From contig CAMYEY010000063.1 in assembly GCA_947254895.1 (NCBI GenBank), forward strand, positions 1 through 7,951: DNA of 7,951 bases. Direction: 5' to 3'. The notes below the pieces were generated by a model, which did no database searches, was not told where the DNA came from, and was given only the letters and a program-made list of their open reading frames with translations. This stretch comes from an uncultured Clostridia bacterium. Its GTDB lineage: Bacteria > Bacillota > Clostridia > Saccharofermentanales > DTU023. The translations under genes were made by a program, and so were the position numbers. This document shows positions 5,274 to 7,951 of the stretch, piece after piece (within the stretch, counting starts at the first letter, position 1; every line of letters begins with the position of its first letter).

Positions 5274-5925
5274 AACCCTTACCTACTTCATTTTCGATCA
5301 ACCTGGTGTTAGCCACTTCTTTAATCTTTTTCCGCAGAGAGGACATATGGACCCGGACAGAATTGCTGAAGGAGTCGACATTGCCATCCCAAACATGGTC
5401 GAGCAGCTCTTCCTGGCTGATGAAACGCCCCCGATTGACTAAGAGGTACTCTAAGATGCTGGTTTCCTTGACCGTGAGTTTGATAGGCTCGCCCTTGTAG
5501 GAAAAAGTCCGGTCAGGCAAATTATAGGAAAAATCGCCACAGGAAATAATGCTATCTTCCTGGATGGCCTTTCGCCTCAACAAGGACCTGATCCTAGCCT
5601 CAAGCTCGCTAATATGAAAGGGCTTGACCAGGTAATCATTTGCTCCCAGGTCTAGGCCTTTTACCCGGTCAGAAACATCGGCCCGGGCCGTCAGCATAAT
5701 GATATTGACCAATTTATTATAGGACCTTATCTTTTCTAAAACCGCAAAGCCATCGAGCTTAGGCAAGTTAACATCCAAGATAATCAAATCATAATTTTCA
5801 CTAAAAGCCAATTCTTCCCCGGCCCTACCATCTTCGGCAGTATCCACTGCATAGCCTGATAGGCGGAGGCTTTCCGCAAGGGTCTCTAAGAGGTCTTTTT
5901 CATCTTCAACCAGTAGTATTCTCAT
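5260..5925 (-). CDS. OmpR/PhoB-family response regulator
   Basis: This is a 221-aa two-domain transcription factor. The N-terminal receiver domain (1-118) carries the acidic pocket E7/D8, phospho-acceptor D51 in LIILDVNLP, T79 in MLTA and K101 in LVKPF. The C-terminal winged-helix DNA-binding domain (about 125-221) ends with the typical RLIENEVGKGYVIR-type hairpin. The ATG at 5923-5925 follows AGGGA (5934-5938) by 8 nt. The stop codon overlaps the histidine kinase start, so the two form one operon. Targets are not shown by sequence; the three redox genes downstream are the obvious candidates. A long hairpin with a T-tract sits between this gene and the aldolase gene and may lie in its own leader. 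Confidence 0.95.
   Translation of the reverse strand: MRILLVEDEKDLLETLAESLRLSGYAVDTAEDGRAGEELAFSENYDLIILDVNLPKLDGFAVLEKIRSYNKLVNIIMLTARADVSDRVKGLDLGANDYLVKPFHISELEARIRSLLRRKAIQEDSIISCGDFSYNLPDRTFSYKGEPIKLTVKETSILEYLLVNRGRFISQEELLDHVWDGNVDSFSNSVRVHMSSLRKKIKEVANTRLIENEVGKGYVIR
5276..5283 (-). promoter_or_regulatory. Close-spaced ribosome site of the histidine kinase
   Basis: The minus strand reads GGTAAGGG, ending 2 nt before the ATG at 5273, inside the regulator gene. The same octamer with similarly short spacing precedes the Fe-S gene. Initiation is probably helped by ribosomes finishing the regulator 14 bp downstream. Confidence 0.4.
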
Positions 5926-5943
5926 CCTTATTATCCCTACTTA

Positions 5944-6008
5944 TAAAAATGATGGCCAAGTCGTTCTCGCCAGGCACCAAAGCCCTGACAGAGAACCTAC
6001 TCGACCAT
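5944..6008 (-). terminator. Long hairpin terminator after the aldolase gene
   Basis: 5952-5968 and 5991-6008 pair over about 16 positions: ATGG-C-AGT-GTTCTC with two G-U wobbles and one small bulge. An inner hairpin (CAGG.C with GCCTG) lies within the loop. On the minus strand the stem is followed by CATTTTTAT. It lies about 52 bp after the aldolase stop codon and 18 bp before the regulator start. It should end the aldolase transcript, but a promoter candidate inside 6029-6034 would place it in the leader of the two-component operon. Confidence 0.75.
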
Positions 6009-6028
6009 CAAAATAAGCTTTACTTTGA

Positions 6029-6034
6029 ATTATA
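6029..6034 (-). promoter_or_regulatory. Candidate -10 box for the two-component operon
   Basis: The minus strand reads TATAAT, 26 bp after the aldolase stop codon. The hexamer at -35 distance (ACGAGC, 6052-6057) is poor. A 7-bp inverted repeat flanks the upstream side (AGCTAAG 6035-6041 with CTTAGCT 6059-6065). If used, the leader would be about 97 nt and would include the hairpin at 5952-6008. Confidence 0.35.
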
Positions 6035-6059
6035 AGCTAAGTATCGTAAATGCTCGTTC

Positions 6060-6947
6060 TTAGCTAATGGATGCCTGGTAAATTTCATCCACGGTCTCAG
6101 CCATGGTTGCATCAAATTCAGAGTCACTCTGTTGGTCTGATAAACCTTCTGCCAGAGCTCTGGAGAAGCTGGCGATCAAGCCCTTGTTCTCAGCTAATTT
6201 TTCATTGGCTTCTTGACGGCTGTAACCGCCGCTCAAAGCAACAACGCGGACAACATTAGGATGTTTCATCAGGTCAGCATAGAGGTTGACCTTGCTTGGG
6301 ATGGTGACTTTGAACATCAGAGGATATTCTTTAGGCCAGTTTTCGAGATGTTTATTGATCTCAGCTAACATGGTCTCTTCAGCTTCTGCCTTGGTTGCGC
6401 TTTTGATGCTGACTTCCGGCTCTAAGATGGGGACCAATCCGGCTTTAGCAATCTGGAGACCAACTTCAAACTGTTGGTCGATGATAGCTTTGATGCCTTT
6501 AGGATTATTTTCATGGATGACGGACCGCATTTTGGTACCAAACATGTTACGTTTTACGCTGCGCTCTAACAGCTCAGCAAGACCCGGCATGGGTTTCATC
6601 AGTTGAACACCATCAGCCTCTTCGGCTAAGCCTTTATCGACTTTGATAAAAGGTACAATACCTTTTTCTTCCCAGAGGAAGTCTCCGGTTTTCTTACCAT
6701 CAATTTCACGATCCATGGTCTGCTCAAACAGGATAGCACCCAGAATCTTATCTGCTGTAAAGGATGGGCTCTTGATGATCCTGGTCCGCATAGCGTGAAC
6801 CATATCAAACATCTCATCTTCACCATTATAACGGTCTTCTGCAATACCATAAGCTTTTAACGCTCTAGGTGTTGAGCCACCGCTCTGGTCGAGGGCTGCA
6901 ATAAAGCCTTTGCCGGTTTTCATTCTCTCTAGTTGTTTTGTGTTCAT
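6060..6947 (-). CDS. fda: Class I fructose-bisphosphate aldolase
   Basis: This is a 295-aa glycolytic enzyme that reversibly splits fructose 1,6-bisphosphate into dihydroxyacetone phosphate and glyceraldehyde 3-phosphate in the cytoplasm. It resembles the Schiff-base, metal-independent aldolase of staphylococci and lactic bacteria in length (about 296 aa) and sequence. Landmarks are GFIAALDQSGGST (14-26), FIKVDKG (100-106), VPILEPEV (172-179), MFKVTIPSK (211-219) and ALSGGYS (237-243). K213 in the MFKVTIP strand is the probable Schiff-base lysine and the ALSGGYS loop the probable phosphate site; both are by family analogy. The ATG at 6945-6947 follows AGAGG (6954-6958) by 6 nt. The gene has its own leader upstream and a strong terminator downstream, so it is probably monocistronic. 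It is a housekeeping gene with no evident link to the redox cassette. Confidence 0.96.
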   Translation of the reverse strand: MNTKQLERMKTGKGFIAALDQSGGSTPRALKAYGIAEDRYNGEDEMFDMVHAMRTRIIKSPSFTADKILGAILFEQTMDREIDGKKTGDFLWEEKGIVPFIKVDKGLAEEADGVQLMKPMPGLAELLERSVKRNMFGTKMRSVIHENNPKGIKAIIDQQFEVGLQIAKAGLVPILEPEVSIKSATKAEAEETMLAEINKHLENWPKEYPLMFKVTIPSKVNLYADLMKHPNVVRVVALSGGYSRQEANEKLAENKGLIASFSRALAEGLSDQQSDSEFDATMAETVDEIYQASIS

Positions 6948-7040
6948 GACATACCTCTTATTCTAGTTGTTCTAGCAGGCAGACCCCAAATCCTCAAATC
7001 CGGTAACCGGTCCACCACGCTTTTTAAGTGTTCAGATAAG

Positions 7041-7060
7041 AGCAACAGTTAGCTATTGCT
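7041..7060 (-). other. Hairpin in the leader of the aldolase gene
   Basis: On the minus strand AGCAATAG (7060-7053), loop CTAA, CTGTTGCT (7048-7041) forms an 8-bp stem with one G-U wobble. It is followed by CTTATCTG, not a real T-tract, so it is a poor terminator for the peptidase gene. It could be the 3' end of that transcript or structure in the aldolase 5' leader. Confidence 0.4.
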
Positions 7061-7074
7061 TCTTCACCCCTAAT

Positions 7075-7103
7075 ACTCTAAAACATAACGCTCTGATCTG
7101 CAA
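7075..7103 (-). promoter_or_regulatory. Weak candidate promoter of the aldolase gene
   Basis: The minus strand has TTGCAG (7098-7103) and TAGAGT (7075-7080), 17 bp apart. The matches to the sigma-A consensus are 3/6 and 4/6. This would give a leader of about 120 nt containing the hairpin at 7041-7060. No better pair was seen in the 182-bp gap. Confidence 0.25.
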
Positions 7104-7129
7104 CAATTTTTCCTCTTTTTTACTTGGAA

Positions 7130-7951
7130 TTAGTCCGCATAGGAAGATGTTATACCAAAGTGCTCCTCTAGAGTGATCCAATCGCCGCCATTATATAGCT
7201 TGGCGGCAAGCTCAGGACCCACATAACGCAAGTGCCAAGGTTCGTAGCTATAGCCCGTTATTTTCTCTTTTCCAAGGGGATAACGGACGATAAAACCGTA
7301 CTCCCAACAGTGGTTGTGGATCCAAATACCCTCAGGAGTTTGACCAAAAGACTGTTCTAAGGAATTGACGTCAAAGACTTCGCCTAACTGGTGCTCGCTA
7401 AATCCCGGTCTGGCAGAAATCCGATCAGCCTCAGCTTGTCCATACATGGCCACAAAATTATTATAGATGGAAACCTGCGTGCTATAACTCCTAAAGCCTG
7501 AAACGATAAAACACGAGAGGCCTTCCGCCTGCATAGCCGCCTGTAATTTCTTATAAGCTGCGACAGTCTCCTCTGTTAAGCCGGGATTGTAGTCGGCCGG
7601 CAAGGGGTGGGATTTATTGACAATCTTGATTCCGTCTATAACCGTAATGCCCGCTTGCTTTGAGAGAGGGTCGACCTTCTTATCGCTTTTCTTATCAGCC
7701 TTTGTTGTCTGGCTGGGTGTAGTGGTTCGAGCTGTAGTCGCGCTTACCTTTTTGCTGGCAACTGTCGTTTGTACGGTTCTTGGTTGCTTTTTAGCAGAAC
7801 CGCTTGGGGTAATCTGTTTGTCAGCTTTTTTTGTCTTCTTCGCCTCCGACCGTTTTTCAAATTTAGCAGAAAAACTGGTCTCAGGCCTACTTGTAGGGCA
7901 AGTCTCTCTCCTGCTGTCGAAACTCTTACCGGCATTAACCTGTCTCTTATA
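7130..7951 (-). CDS. VanY/DacB-type D,D-carboxypeptidase, N-terminus cut off
   Basis: This is a peptidase of family M15B that would remove the terminal D-alanine from cell-wall pentapeptides outside the membrane. The frame stays open from the stop codon (TAA, 7130-7132) to the window edge with no start codon of suitable context, so the gene is partial. The visible N-terminal part (about 7640-7939) is a K/T/S/A-rich linker typical of surface-protein stalks; a signal peptide or membrane anchor is expected beyond the edge. The catalytic domain begins at VNKSHPLPADYNPG (about 7580-7621). Zinc-site residues are the His of SEHQLGEVFD (7391-7393), its Asp (7370-7372) and the His of EPWHLRY (7232-7234), with catalytic Glu at 7241-7243. 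SGFRSY is also present. A TTG at 7601-7603 is internal to the conserved motif, not a start. The last four codons are probably adapter sequence. Confidence 0.9.
   Translation of the reverse strand, partial: YKRQVNAGKSFDSRRETCPTSRPETSFSAKFEKRSEAKKTKKADKQITPSGSAKKQPRTVQTTVASKKVSATTARTTTPSQTTKADKKSDKKVDPLSKQAGITVIDGIKIVNKSHPLPADYNPGLTEETVAAYKKLQAAMQAEGLSCFIVSGFRSYSTQVSIYNNFVAMYGQAEADRISARPGFSEHQLGEVFDVNSLEQSFGQTPEGIWIHNHCWEYGFIVRYPLGKEKITGYSYEPWHLRYVGPELAAKLYNGGDWITLEEHFGITSSYAD
7940..7951. other. Probable Tn5/Nextera mosaic-end adapter remnant
   Basis: The final 12 bases, CTGTCTCTTATA, equal the first 12 bases of the 19-bp mosaic end used in tagmentation libraries. Lying exactly at the window end, they most likely are untrimmed adapter read-through at a contig edge, not genomic DNA. 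Confidence 0.8.

Noticed and set aside
7601..7603. TTG codon as start of a 157-aa peptidase
   Set aside because: The frame stays open to the window edge, and the codon lies inside the conserved VNKxHPLPADYNPG motif. The gene is longer and cut by the edge.
7744..7935. 63-aa reading frame on the minus strand
   Set aside because: It is the repetitive basic linker of the peptidase gene read in another frame. It has no ribosome site or recognisable domain.

Overview
The window reads as a piece of a chromosome from a low-to-mid-GC Gram-positive bacterium (Bacillota). Evidence: a single-TM, one-PDZ HtrA, a lipoprotein thioredoxin, purine-rich Shine-Dalgarno sites, a bacterial class I fructose-bisphosphate aldolase of the staphylococcal/lactic type, and a cell-wall M15 D,D-carboxypeptidase. 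A Lactobacillales member such as Aerococcaceae, or an anaerobic coccus, would fit; this placement is inference only. All seven genes lie on the minus strand, so transcription runs from high to low coordinates.

Layout in transcription order: (1) 7130-7951, a VanY/DacB-type peptidase whose N-terminus runs off the right edge. The last 12 bases of the window equal the Tn5/Nextera mosaic end, so the edge looks like adapter at a contig end. (2) 6060-6947, class I fructose-bisphosphate aldolase, apparently its own transcript, ending in a long hairpin plus T-tract. (3) 5260-5925 and 4035-5273, an OmpR-family response regulator and its HAMP histidine kinase, overlapping by 14 bp. (4) 3661-3882, 2632-3639 and 1925-2548, a three-gene redox cassette: a 73-aa membrane protein ending in a CxxC motif (resembles the CD1871A family), a polytopic 18-cysteine NapH/NosR-like 4Fe-4S protein, and a TlpA/ResA-like thioredoxin lipoprotein. 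It ends at a strong terminator. (5) 171-1670, an HtrA/DegP surface protease with its own terminator near the left edge.

The most interesting part is 1925-5925. A two-component system sits directly upstream of three small redox proteins that look like a complete route for moving electrons across the membrane to an extracytoplasmic thioredoxin, with no CcdA/DsbD homologue in view. The ferredoxin domain would take electrons in the cytoplasm, the CX3C-bearing membrane helices would carry them, the small CxxC protein could relay them, and the lipoprotein CxxC would reduce surface thiols. HtrA next door would add envelope quality control. The family assignments are well supported by motifs; the electron path and the regulatory link are inference. 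No tRNA, rRNA, CRISPR, insertion sequence or phage feature was seen.
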